This document shows, piece by piece, positions 1-5,363 of a DNA stretch of 5,363 bases; the first letter of the stretch is position 1, and the number at the start of each line of letters is the position of its first letter. The position numbers were made by a program, and so were the translations under genes. The DNA comes from Bacteroidales bacterium UBA1035 (lineage in GTDB: Bacteria; Bacteroidota; Bacteroidia; Bacteroidales; Dysgonomonadaceae): NCBI GenBank assembly GCA_002316835.1, contig DCEG01000098.1:11321-16683 (forward strand). The letters run 5' to 3'. Under the pieces are notes generated by a model. It was not told the origin of the DNA. It searched no databases and saw nothing but the letters and a program-made list of their open reading frames with translations.

Positions 1-81
1 CCAGAGCCGGGATCGAACCGGCATGGAAGTGAATCCACTGGTGTTTGAGACCAGCGCGTCTACCAATTCCGCCATCTGGGC
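1..81 (-). tRNA. tRNA-Leu (anticodon CAA), 3' end cut by window edge
   Basis: Read on the minus strand this is a class II tRNA. The acceptor strand GCCCAGA (81-75) pairs with TCTGG at 5-1; the last two acceptor bases, discriminator and any CCA lie outside the window. The D-arm has the typical leucine form (GCGGAATTGGTAGACGCGC). The anticodon stem CTGGT/ACCAG (54-50 and 42-38) encloses the loop CTCAAAC, giving anticodon CAA at 47-45, which reads UUG. A long variable arm (TGGA...TTCCA) and a T-arm GCCGG-TTCGATC-CCGGC complete the fold. The tRNA is divergent from manC. Confidence 0.96.
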
Positions 82-101
82 ATTTCGTAGAAAAGTGAGT
101 G

Positions 102-109
102 CAAAAGTA
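102..109 (-). promoter_or_regulatory. Bacteroidetes-type -7 box for tRNA-Leu
   Basis: The minus strand reads TACTTTTG, an exact match to the Bacteroidetes sigma -7 consensus TAnnTTTG, and ends 20 bases before the mature 5' end of the tRNA, a sensible distance for a short 5' leader. No clear TTTG -33 element lies 19-20 bases further upstream, only a T-rich stretch, so the call rests on the -7 box and its position. Confidence 0.55.
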
Positions 110-123
110 CATAAAAATTTCAT

Positions 124-151
124 AAATAAAAAAGGTTGTGCTTTTTTATTT
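124..151. repeat. Perfect 11-bp A/T inverted repeat between tRNA-Leu and manC
   Basis: AAATAAAAAAG at 124-134 is the exact reverse complement of CTTTTTTATTT at 141-151, with the 6-base loop GTTGTG. It sits upstream of both divergent genes. The stem is almost all A/T, so it would be a weak terminator in either direction. No role can be assigned. The rest of 152-293 is A/T-rich, and I see no further convincing promoter box for manC in it. Confidence 0.4.
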
Positions 152-293
152 CAAATAATTTAAAAGAAGACGTGGCTGGAAATTAAATGGACAACTGTTA
201 AAACAAACACCCGATCGAAAGTGTTATACAGAAAAGAAAACTATAAAAATAGAATTCAAAATTTATATATATTACACGTCTTAAGATAACGTT

Positions 294-1373
294 ATGAAGA
301 ACAACAATTTTTGTGTTATTATGGGAGGTGGGATCGGTAGTCGATTCTGGCCCTTTAGTAAAGAAGATAAACCCAAGCAATTCCTCGACTTTTTCGGTAC
401 CGGACGTTCGCTTCTGCAAAGTACTTTCGACCGATTCAAAAAAATAATTCCCGTTGAAAATATTTTCGTTGTAACCAACGATGCATATGCAGAGCTAACA
501 CTAACACAATTGCCGGAATTGTCGAAAAGTCAGGTGCTTCTTGAACCATTGCGTAGAAATACGGCGCCGGCTATTGCTTATGCTGTATTTCATATTCAGG
601 CCATAGATCCGGATGCTAATATTGTAGTAGCTCCTTCTGATCACCTCATCTTGAAAGAAGATGTTTTCCTGTCGGAAATTATGCGCGGTTTGCAGTTTGT
701 GGAAAAAAATCCGTTCTTGCTTACGCTTGGCATCAAACCCAGCCGTCCTGAGACCGGTTACGGTTATATTCAGGAAAGTCATGATGAGGTAGATGGAATT
801 CGGAAAGTGAAAACCTTCACCGAAAAACCTAGTCTGGAATTAGCAAAGGTCTTTTATGAGAGTGGCGAGTTTGTCTGGAATTCGGGAATTTTTCTTTGGA
901 ATGTGAAATCGGTTATAGATTCTTTCAAAATGTATTTACCGGATATTGTTAACAAATTCAACGAAGGCAAAGAGTTTTTTAACACTCCTCGTGAGAAGGA
1001 GTTTATCGATCAGGCATTCCCGTTCTGTCCCAATATTTCCATCGATTATGGAATTATGGAGAAGGCTGACAACGTATATGTTATCGGATCGGATTTCGGT
1101 TGGTCGGATCTGGGAACCTGGGGTTCTTTGCACGAAATAAGCACAAAAGATGAAAACAATAACGCCAGCTTACATTGTAAAACGTTGTACATTGAGAGTA
1201 ATGATAACGTAGTGACTATGAGTGACGATAAACTGGTGGTAATACAAGGGCTCGACGGATATATCGTTGCAGAATCGGAGAATGCATTGTTGATATGCAA
1301 GAAAGAAGAAGAGCAGCGAATCAAACACTTTGTAACCGATGTGAAATTCCGTTACGGTGATACGTATATTTGA
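294..1373 (+). CDS. manC: Mannose-1-phosphate guanylyltransferase (GDP-mannose pyrophosphorylase)
   Basis: This enzyme makes GDP-mannose from GTP and mannose-1-phosphate in the cytoplasm; GDP-mannose feeds GDP-fucose and mannose-containing polysaccharides. The 359-residue protein shows the sugar nucleotidyltransferase fold in order: the GTP-binding signature GGGIGSRFWPFS...PKQF (residues 11-30), APSDH (113-117, metal-binding Asp), ETGYGYI (153-159), the FTEKP sugar-phosphate motif (175-179), WNSGIF (195-200), SIDYGIMEK (249-257) and GWSDLGTW (269-276). Residues from about 285 form the short C-terminal beta region. Its length matches stand-alone enzymes of this family; the extra cupin isomerase domain of ~470-residue bifunctional forms is absent. 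The first ATG precedes the GTP motif by a normal distance and has no Shine-Dalgarno sequence, as is usual in Bacteroidetes. TCG serine codons are frequent. It stands alone, divergent from tRNA-Leu and convergent with glnN. Confidence 0.95.
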   Translation: MKNNNFCVIMGGGIGSRFWPFSKEDKPKQFLDFFGTGRSLLQSTFDRFKKIIPVENIFVVTNDAYAELTLTQLPELSKSQVLLEPLRRNTAPAIAYAVFHIQAIDPDANIVVAPSDHLILKEDVFLSEIMRGLQFVEKNPFLLTLGIKPSRPETGYGYIQESHDEVDGIRKVKTFTEKPSLELAKVFYESGEFVWNSGIFLWNVKSVIDSFKMYLPDIVNKFNEGKEFFNTPREKEFIDQAFPFCPNISIDYGIMEKADNVYVIGSDFGWSDLGTWGSLHEISTKDENNNASLHCKTLYIESNDNVVTMSDDKLVVIQGLDGYIVAESENALLICKKEEEQRIKHFVTDVKFRYGDTYI

Positions 1374-1403
1374 TAGTTTTCCGATTGCGTAACTCGGGTC
1401 TTA

Positions 1404-1420
1404 AACCTAAATTTTAGGTT
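1404..1420. repeat. Short palindrome downstream of manC
   Basis: AACCTAAA (1404-1411) and TTTAGGTT (1413-1420) are perfect inverted copies separated by one base. It lies 30 bases past the manC stop and is not followed by a T-tract on the plus strand. It could be a protein site or part of the termination region; I see no further evidence for either. Confidence 0.35.
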
Positions 1421-1427
1421 ATTATAT

Positions 1428-1501
1428 AGTGTCATTTCGGACGTGGTGATAAATTCTTTTATTCAGAGATTTTTCACTTCGTTCAAAATGACACTTTTTT
1501 T
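1428..1501 (+). terminator. Long hairpin plus T7, probable manC terminator; resembles a dispersed Bacteroidetes palindrome
   Basis: AGTGTCATTT (1428-1437) pairs perfectly with AAATGACACT (1486-1495). The stem continues through CGGACGTGGTGA against TCACTTCGTTCA with one mismatch and a few G-U pairs or weak positions, and a run of T follows at 1495-1501 on the plus strand. It therefore fits an intrinsic terminator for manC. The sequence (GTCATTTCG...GTGA...TCACTTCGTTC.AAATGAC) closely resembles palindromes I recall as repeated in Bacteroidetes intergenic regions, so it may also be a REP-like element; that cannot be tested within one window. No T-tract follows it on the minus strand. Confidence 0.7.
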
Positions 1502-1609
1502 GTTATGCTCTTCTTATACGAACAATGCGGTTTAAAACCAAATTGGGCATTTCTGCGCCATGGTACCGTTCAATGAAAAGAGAAATCCAATACTCTTTGC
1601 TCTTTATCC

Positions 1610-3721
1610 TCAGCTAATGAATAATAATTCTCTGTATTTGGGAAGAGGCCACATCTGGTTGTCCACGATCAATTCCAGTTTGTCAATATGATAGCGGATC
1701 ACTGAAAGAAAAGGCTCCACTTTATCGTGGTAAGCAATTGCTTTCTCACGTGCGTCTTCCAGTTTATTGGCCGATTTTCGTGCATCAACCATATTGTCAA
1801 CGTTGGTTTTAATGGCTGAAATATGAGTGGCAATTTCTTCAATCAGGGCTGCGTCTTCTACTGAGAGTTTTTCAGCTTTTTCAGCATCGAATACTACACG
1901 CATTTTATACAGGTTATCTAGCAGCATCGATTGATACTGAGTTGCAACAGGAATAATGTGATTCATACTTAAATCACCCAATACACGAGCTTCTATCTGG
2001 ATTTTTTTTGTGTAGGTTTCCCATTTTACCTCGTTTCGGGCGTGAAGTTCGCGTTCGTTGAGTACTCCGGTACTTTCATACATTTTTACGGTCTTTTCTG
2101 AGAGATATGCATCGTAAATTACCGGTACACTTGTCTCGCAATCAAGCCCACGTTTTTCTGCCTCTTCTTTCCATTCGTCGCTGTATCCGTTCCCATCGAA
2201 TCGTATGGATTTACATTCTTTGATGTAAAGACGAAGTGTGTCGAAGATAGCTTGCTCCTTTTTCATGCCATCCGACATTTTCTTGTCGATCTCTCTTTTG
2301 AATTCGATCAACTGACTTGCCACAACAGCATTTAACGTGCTCATTGCTGATGAACAGTTTGCCGAAGCACCAACTGCACGAAACTCAAAACGGTTTCCGG
2401 TAAAAGCAAAAGGTGAAGTGCGGTTTCTGTCGGTTGTATCTTTCGTGAAAGATGGAAGAACGTCTAAACCTATCTTCATAACAGATTTATCTTTCTTTTG
2501 ATAATCGCTGTTATCTTCAATAGATTTAAGAACGCTTGCAAGATCCTCACCGATAAACATAGATACAATTGCCGGAGGTGCCTCGTCTGCGCCCAGGCGG
2601 TGATCGTTTCCTGCACTTGCAACAGAGATACGAAGCAAATCCTGATGTTCATCTACAGCTTTAATAATGGCGGTGAGGAAAAGCAGGAACTGTGCGTTTT
2701 CACGAGGAGAATCGCCCGGTTCTAAAAGGTTTACTCCGGTATCGGTTGTAATACTCCAGTTATTGTGCTTGCCGCTTCCGTTAACGCCTTTAAACGGCTT
2801 TTCGTGTAAAAGGCAATATAGGTTGTGCTTTGTAGCAACCTTTTTCATAATTTCCATTGTAAGCTGGTTTTGGTCTGTAGCTACGTTCGCAGTTGTAAAA
2901 ATAGGAGCAAGCTCATGCTGTGCAGGAGCAACTTCGTTGTGTTTTGTCTTAGCTAAAATACCAAGTTTCCACAGTTCTTCATCGAGGTCTTTCATATAAG
3001 AAGATACTCTGGGTTTGATTACACCGAAGTAGTGATCTTCGAGTTCCTGACCCTTTGGAGGTTTTGCTCCAAAAAGTGTTCTGCCTGTATAAATAAGGTC
3101 TTTTCTTTTAGCATACATATCTTTATCGATAAGGAAGTATTCCTGCTCTGCACCAACAGTAGTAATAACTCTGTGTGCAGTTGTTCCAAAAAGTTTCAAA
3201 ATTCGCATCGCCTGTTTGTTTATTGCATTCATGGAACGGAGAAGAGGGGTCTTTTTGTCCAAAGCTTCTCCGCCATAGGAACAGAAAGCTGTAGGAATGC
3301 AAAGTGAGCCGTCTTTAATAAAAGCGTCGCTTGTTGGGTCCCAAGCTGTATATCCCCTTGCTTCAAAAGTTGCTCTCAGTCCGCCTGACGGAAAACTTGA
3401 AGCATCGGGTTCACCTTTAATAAGCTCTTTTCCTGAAAACTCCATAATAACTTTGCCATTACCAACCGGATAAATAAAGCTGTCATGCTTTTCGGCAGTA
3501 ATTCCTGTCATCGGCTGAAACCAGTGAGTGAAGTGAGTAGCACCTTTTTCTACCGCCCAGTTTTTCATTGCGTTTGCAACAATATTTGCAACATGAAGGT
3601 CAAGAGGCTTACTCTGCTCTCTGGTTTTCTTCAAAGCTTTATAAGTATCCTTTGGCAATTTTTCTTGCATGACGGAATCATTAAACACCAAACTGCCGAA
3701 CATTTCAGGAACTTTGCTCAT
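1610..3721 (-). CDS. glnN: Type III glutamine synthetase, apparently chimeric (clostridial N-part, Bacteroidetes C-part)
   Basis: Glutamine synthetase III makes glutamine from glutamate, ammonium and ATP as a large cytoplasmic dodecamer. At 703 residues the length is normal. The GSIII N-domain includes THFTHWFQPMTGITAEKHD (62-80). The catalytic domain shows GAEQEYFLID (190-199), KTKHNEVAPAQHELAPIF (258-275), GVNGSGKHNNWS (312-323), NDHRLGADEAPPAIVS (372-387) and DRNRTSPFAF (431-440). The C-terminal helical domain ends in WPLPKYRELLFIS. The start has GGAG nine bases upstream. Residues 1-430 read as the clostridial type (MSKVPEMFGSLVFND start, THWFQPMTGITAEKHD rather than THWFQPLTxGTAEKHD). Residues from about 448 read as the Bacteroidetes type (FRAVGASAN, IQIEARVLGDL, RYHIDKLELIVDN, KYRELLF). 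Arg codons are 7 of 9 AGA/AGG in residues 1-240 but 2 of 14 in 444-703, and TCG serine appears only after residue 450. Family assignment is secure; the chimera rests on remembered homologues. Confidence 0.96.
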   Translation of the reverse strand: MSKVPEMFGSLVFNDSVMQEKLPKDTYKALKKTREQSKPLDLHVANIVANAMKNWAVEKGATHFTHWFQPMTGITAEKHDSFIYPVGNGKVIMEFSGKELIKGEPDASSFPSGGLRATFEARGYTAWDPTSDAFIKDGSLCIPTAFCSYGGEALDKKTPLLRSMNAINKQAMRILKLFGTTAHRVITTVGAEQEYFLIDKDMYAKRKDLIYTGRTLFGAKPPKGQELEDHYFGVIKPRVSSYMKDLDEELWKLGILAKTKHNEVAPAQHELAPIFTTANVATDQNQLTMEIMKKVATKHNLYCLLHEKPFKGVNGSGKHNNWSITTDTGVNLLEPGDSPRENAQFLLFLTAIIKAVDEHQDLLRISVASAGNDHRLGADEAPPAIVSMFIGEDLASVLKSIEDNSDYQKKDKSVMKIGLDVLPSFTKDTTDRNRTSPFAFTGNRFEFRAVGASANCSSAMSTLNAVVASQLIEFKREIDKKMSDGMKKEQAIFDTLRLYIKECKSIRFDGNGYSDEWKEEAEKRGLDCETSVPVIYDAYLSEKTVKMYESTGVLNERELHARNEVKWETYTKKIQIEARVLGDLSMNHIIPVATQYQSMLLDNLYKMRVVFDAEKAEKLSVEDAALIEEIATHISAIKTNVDNMVDARKSANKLEDAREKAIAYHDKVEPFLSVIRYHIDKLELIVDNQMWPLPKYRELLFIS
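2378..2440. other. Probable junction between clostridial and Bacteroidetes sequence inside glnN
   Basis: This stretch encodes residues 428-448 of GlnN (DTTDRNRTSPF...FEFR), one of the most conserved parts of all GSIII enzymes. As I recall the families, upstream residues (DVLPSFTKD) are clostridial in style and downstream residues (AVGASANCSSAM) are Bacteroidetes in style; clostridial enzymes typically have NKFEFRMLGS here. The reading frame stays open across it. A conserved site of this kind is where an assembler, or homologous recombination, would switch templates. The exact base cannot be fixed from this sequence alone. Confidence 0.6.
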
Positions 3722-3727
3722 TTATAA

Positions 3728-3734
3728 CCACTCC
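3728..3734 (-). promoter_or_regulatory. Ribosome binding site of glnN
   Basis: The minus strand reads GGAGTGG, with GGAG ending nine bases before the ATG at 3721. This supports the chosen start and is a Firmicutes-style site, in contrast with manC, which has none. Confidence 0.75.
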
Positions 3735-3792
3735 ATTCAAATTTTAAAAACACAAAGTTTAGGTTCTATATTAAATGCTGGGATTCTCACTT

Positions 3793-3901
3793 CCTACCAT
3801 CTCCCGCATAATAAATTTAACAAAAAAACAAGCTGTTGTTTTATGCAAAAGGGAAAAGCGGATTATTTAAATAAGCCAACTAAATGGGAGGTAGAGGTAG
3901 G
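3793..3901 (-). other. Possible three-way-junction RNA fold in the glnN leader
   Basis: On the minus strand CCTACC (3901-3896) can pair with GGTAGG (3798-3793), and CTCCC (3890-3886) with GGGAG (3805-3801), forming a closing stem interrupted by an asymmetric internal loop. Enclosed are a hairpin built on GG...TTATTTAAATAA...CC (3877-3860) and a stem GCATAA/TTATGC (3846-3841 with 3811-3806) that abuts the closing stem and could stack on it. The closing stem and the outer inner-stem pairs are G/C-containing; the rest is A/T-rich. An alternative register exists because the GGTAG unit occurs twice at 3890-3901. No known RNA family is recognised. Confidence 0.35.
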
Positions 3902-3963
3902 TATTAAATATTAATTTACCCCAACAATTGTTAAAGAACCAAAGTTTATTATATGATATAAAT

Positions 3964-3998
3964 AAAAAAGACGCTATAGGGGCATCCCCTACAGCGCC
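3964..3998 (-). terminator. Strong intrinsic terminator just after the glnN promoter (attenuator candidate)
   Basis: On the minus strand GGCGCTGTAGGGG (3998-3986) pairs with CCCCTATAGCGTC (3982-3970) over 13 positions including two G-U pairs, with the 3-base loop ATG, followed at once by TTTTTT (3969-3964). The predicted transcription start near 4009 is only about 11 bases upstream of the stem, so default transcripts would end after roughly 45 bases. It does not serve the upstream cohesin-like gene, which has its own terminator at 4265-4302 and is separated from this one by the promoter. Confidence 0.8.
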
Positions 3999-4015
3999 TT
4001 TGCTGTTATTTGTTT

Positions 4016-4044
4016 ATTATATTCCACTTGAAGCGTATTGTCAA
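4016..4044 (-). promoter_or_regulatory. Perfect sigma70/sigmaA promoter driving the glnN leader
   Basis: On the minus strand TTGACA (4044-4039) and TATAAT (4021-4016) are both exact consensus hexamers separated by exactly 17 bases. The expected start is an A or T around 4009. It points at glnN. Such a strong unadorned promoter ahead of a nitrogen gene fits control by termination rather than by weak initiation. It is the housekeeping type used by Firmicutes and unlike the Bacteroidetes consensus. Confidence 0.85.
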
Positions 4045-4264
4045 TAAAAAATTTAAAAAATGCAGGATTAGATAATACTACATGCAGAGCTATCTGATTT
4101 TAACTTGTCTATATAGCGGACTGCAAAGAAAGTACAATAACACTTATTAATTATGCAAAAAAGTATTGGCACAGTGCTCTTAAAGACGTCTAAAAATCAG
4201 CAAAGTTTAGCGGTAATATTATCTACCAACAGTTTTACTTATCATGTAAAGCATTTGAGGAGAT
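4045..4264. other. Gene-free A/T-rich spacer upstream of the glnN promoter
   Basis: No coding region, tRNA or clear promoter is visible here besides the glnN promoter at its edge. Small features only: an AGATA/TATCT inverted pair around 4069-4096, repeated ATGCAG words, and the palindrome AGACGTCT near 4184. The one small open frame (4153-4266, plus strand, 37 codons) has no ribosome binding site and is not supported. Confidence 0.5.
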
Positions 4265-4302
4265 AAAAAGAACTTCATGAGAAATACAAACTCAAGAAGT
4301 CC
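4265..4302 (-). terminator. Intrinsic terminator of the cohesin-like gene
   Basis: On the minus strand GGACTTCTTGAG (4302-4291) pairs with CTCATGAAGTTC (4281-4270), with one mismatch and one G-U pair, across the loop TTTGTATTT; TTTTT follows at 4269-4265. It begins one base after the stop codon of the gene at 4304, so the gene is the last of its transcription unit. Confidence 0.85.
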
Positions 4303-4303
4303 T

Positions 4304-5362
4304 TTATTGTTTCTTTATTTTTAAGTAAAAGCATAAAATAATTCCGACCAATATACATAAAACAGCCGTTAACATTCCAATGATATAAACAGGTGTTTGA
4401 TTACCGATAACATATATATTCCTTGACCCTGCTTGTACATCACCAGGCGGTTGTGTGGATTGACCGTTTTTACTTAACGAATCTGATGCGGGTATATAGC
4501 TGTCATCTTTTGTATTAGTCTTATTATTAGAAACTTTATCGCTTTTGTTATTCCCGTTTACCTTTTTAGTACCGGTTGGTGATTTACTGCTTTTTTTCTT
4601 TGAAATATTACTGCCTTTATTTGTTTCCGAGCTGCCTTTTTCAGAAGCAGACAGGCGCTTTACGTTTACTGCATAATAGGCTTTTCCTTTTTTATCCTCA
4701 GAAGTTACAGTAACAAGTATTGGTGTAACCGTTCCCGGTTTTTGAAGGGATTTTCTGTTAATTTTAACAGCGCCGCCGTCATATGCAGATGCCGCAAATT
4801 CAACCGAGGTTACATCAGAATCCACTTCCATGGAGTACTTATATACATTCGGAGAAAAACTCGGAACCAAAACCCCCTGTAACGGGTGTAATGCGGAAAG
4901 CAGAGCTTTACTTTCTGCGGAGGTATTTTTATCTGAATTTATAACATTCAAAGAAAGCTCTTCTGCAATGTTCAAATTTAAGTCTTTTGCTTGATAGTTA
5001 CAAACATCATTTAAATGCGCATTAATATATGTTTTGCCGAGTGAAGCATCGTCATTTACCTTAAACACAAAAGATATAATGTTGCCTGAAAGTTCAGGCG
5101 CCTCGTTTTTATCGGTATTACAGACATATACGCTGTAAATGGGATTATTGTCGCAGTTAGTTACCAGAGTGCCGCTTTTTATTTTTGAAGATGTTTCGGT
5201 GCATATAAAACTGAGGACTGAAGAATCATAGCCGACTGTAATTTTAAAACCCGCCGCAGGGTCGGAAACTCTGTTTGCATTAATTTGCAATTTTACAAAA
5301 TCACCGCAATCGGCTTCTGCTTTATCAAGACTGTATGTAAAATACGGCATTGTTTTTGCAGA
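4304..5362 (-). CDS. Membrane-anchored surface protein with cohesin-like and cadherin-like domains (5' end outside window)
   Basis: The frame stays open to the window edge: residues S-A-K-T precede the first in-window Met (5350), and this looks like the end of a signal peptide, so the true start is outside. Numbering from that Met, residues about 2-137 resemble a cohesin domain, a beta sandwich that binds dockerins (GDFVKLQI, VSDPAAGFKITVGYDSSVL, then GNIISFVFKV). Residues 147-232 match the cadherin-like beta-sandwich type (LSALHPLQG, FSPNVYKYSMEV, VTVTSEDKKGKAYYAVNVKR). A low-complexity Ser/Lys/Asn/Thr linker (about 233-310) is followed by one hydrophobic membrane segment (320-342) and a short basic tail KIKKQ. 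There is no LPxTG sortase signal. It probably displays the domains outside the cell, held by the C-terminal helix. Five cysteines (15, 50, 67, 77, 117) in the cohesin-like region are unusual. Such architecture is typical of Clostridia; the binding partner is unknown. Confidence 0.75.
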   Translation of the reverse strand, partial: SAKTMPYFTYSLDKAEADCGDFVKLQINANRVSDPAAGFKITVGYDSSVLSFICTETSSKIKSGTLVTNCDNNPIYSVYVCNTDKNEAPELSGNIISFVFKVNDDASLGKTYINAHLNDVCNYQAKDLNLNIAEELSLNVINSDKNTSAESKALLSALHPLQGVLVPSFSPNVYKYSMEVDSDVTSVEFAASAYDGGAVKINRKSLQKPGTVTPILVTVTSEDKKGKAYYAVNVKRLSASEKGSSETNKGSNISKKKSSKSPTGTKKVNGNNKSDKVSNNKTNTKDDSYIPASDSLSKNGQSTQPPGDVQAGSRNIYVIGNQTPVYIIGMLTAVLCILVGIILCFYLKIKKQ

Positions 5363-5363
5363 T

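Larger units (their letters stand above)
3722..4010 (-). promoter_or_regulatory. Long 5' leader of glnN
   Basis: About 290 transcribed bases separate the promoter at 4016-4044 from the glnN start codon, with no convincing ORF. In transcription order the leader holds a strong terminator hairpin (3998-3964), an A/T-rich stretch, a foldable segment (3901-3793), and the ribosome binding site. A leader this long with an intrinsic terminator near its start implies regulation after initiation. I do not recognise it as a known riboswitch class. A second TATAAT at 3948-3953 has no matching -35 element, so an internal promoter is not supported. Confidence 0.55.

Noticed and set aside
1561..1609. Weak stem (AAAGAG/CTCTTT) just past the glnN stop as its terminator.
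   Set aside because: Only six pairs and no T-tract follow on the minus strand.
2498..3307. Several plus-strand open frames of 75-110 codons opposite glnN.
   Set aside because: They lie wholly antisense to a clear catalytic gene, resemble no protein family, and lack start signals.
3781..3806. Minus-strand GTGAGAATCCCAGC, which partly resembles the cobalamin riboswitch core.
   Set aside because: The CCCGCxACTG block that should follow is missing, and the surrounding helices do not fit that class.
3948..3953. A second minus-strand TATAAT that might be an internal glnN promoter downstream of the terminator.
   Set aside because: The position 17 bases upstream reads TAGCGT, not a -35 element, and the region is generally A/T-rich.
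3722..4010. A glutamine riboswitch in the glnN leader.
   Set aside because: The known glutamine riboswitch classes are, to my knowledge, cyanobacterial, and I could not find their conserved core here.
4153..4266. A 37-codon plus-strand open frame in the spacer beyond the glnN promoter.
   Set aside because: It has no ribosome binding site or promoter, its translation matches nothing I recognise, and the length is expected by chance.
1..5363. CRISPR array, insertion sequence, prophage or defence system.
   Set aside because: No spaced direct repeats, transposase-like frame, terminal inverted repeats or defence-type protein is visible on either strand.

Overview
The window holds three protein genes and one tRNA gene, and the two halves look like different bacterial phyla. 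From base 1 to about 2400 the content is Bacteroidetes-like: a tRNA-Leu with a TAnnTTTG-type promoter box, a mannose-1-phosphate guanylyltransferase gene (manC) with no Shine-Dalgarno sequence, and a long intergenic palindrome of a type I associate with that phylum. From about 2440 to 5363 the content is Clostridia-like (Ruminococcus/Oscillospiraceae style): a textbook TTGACA-17-TATAAT promoter, a GGAG ribosome binding site, hairpin-plus-T-tract terminators, and a surface protein with a cohesin-like and a cadherin-like domain.

Layout. Bases 1-81 (-): tRNA-Leu(CAA), cut by the window edge. 294-1373 (+): manC. 1374-1609: convergent intergenic region with a palindrome and the manC terminator. 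1610-3721 (-): glnN, type III glutamine synthetase. 3722-4010: a long leader for glnN with a foldable segment and a strong hairpin terminator. 4016-4044 (-): the glnN promoter. 4045-4264: no gene seen. 4265-4302: terminator of the last gene. 4304-5362 (-): C-terminal part of a membrane-anchored cohesin-like protein whose 5' end is outside the window.

The phylum switch falls inside glnN. The N-terminal ~430 residues match the clostridial type of GSIII as I remember it, and the C-terminal ~255 residues match the Bacteroidetes type. The join lies in the most conserved catalytic stretch (residues about 428-448, bases about 2378-2440). Because flanking genes and expression signals change on the same two sides, a metagenomic assembly misjoin at a conserved site is the simplest explanation; a true inter-phylum recombinant is the interesting alternative. 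Until this is settled, the two halves should not be assumed to come from one organism, and the genes should not be read as one functional neighbourhood.

Functionally, manC makes GDP-mannose for surface glycans, glnN assimilates ammonium, and the last gene displays a protein-binding module on the cell surface. The most notable regulatory feature is the glnN leader, where a perfect promoter is followed almost at once by an intrinsic terminator, which implies transcription attenuation or a very short RNA.
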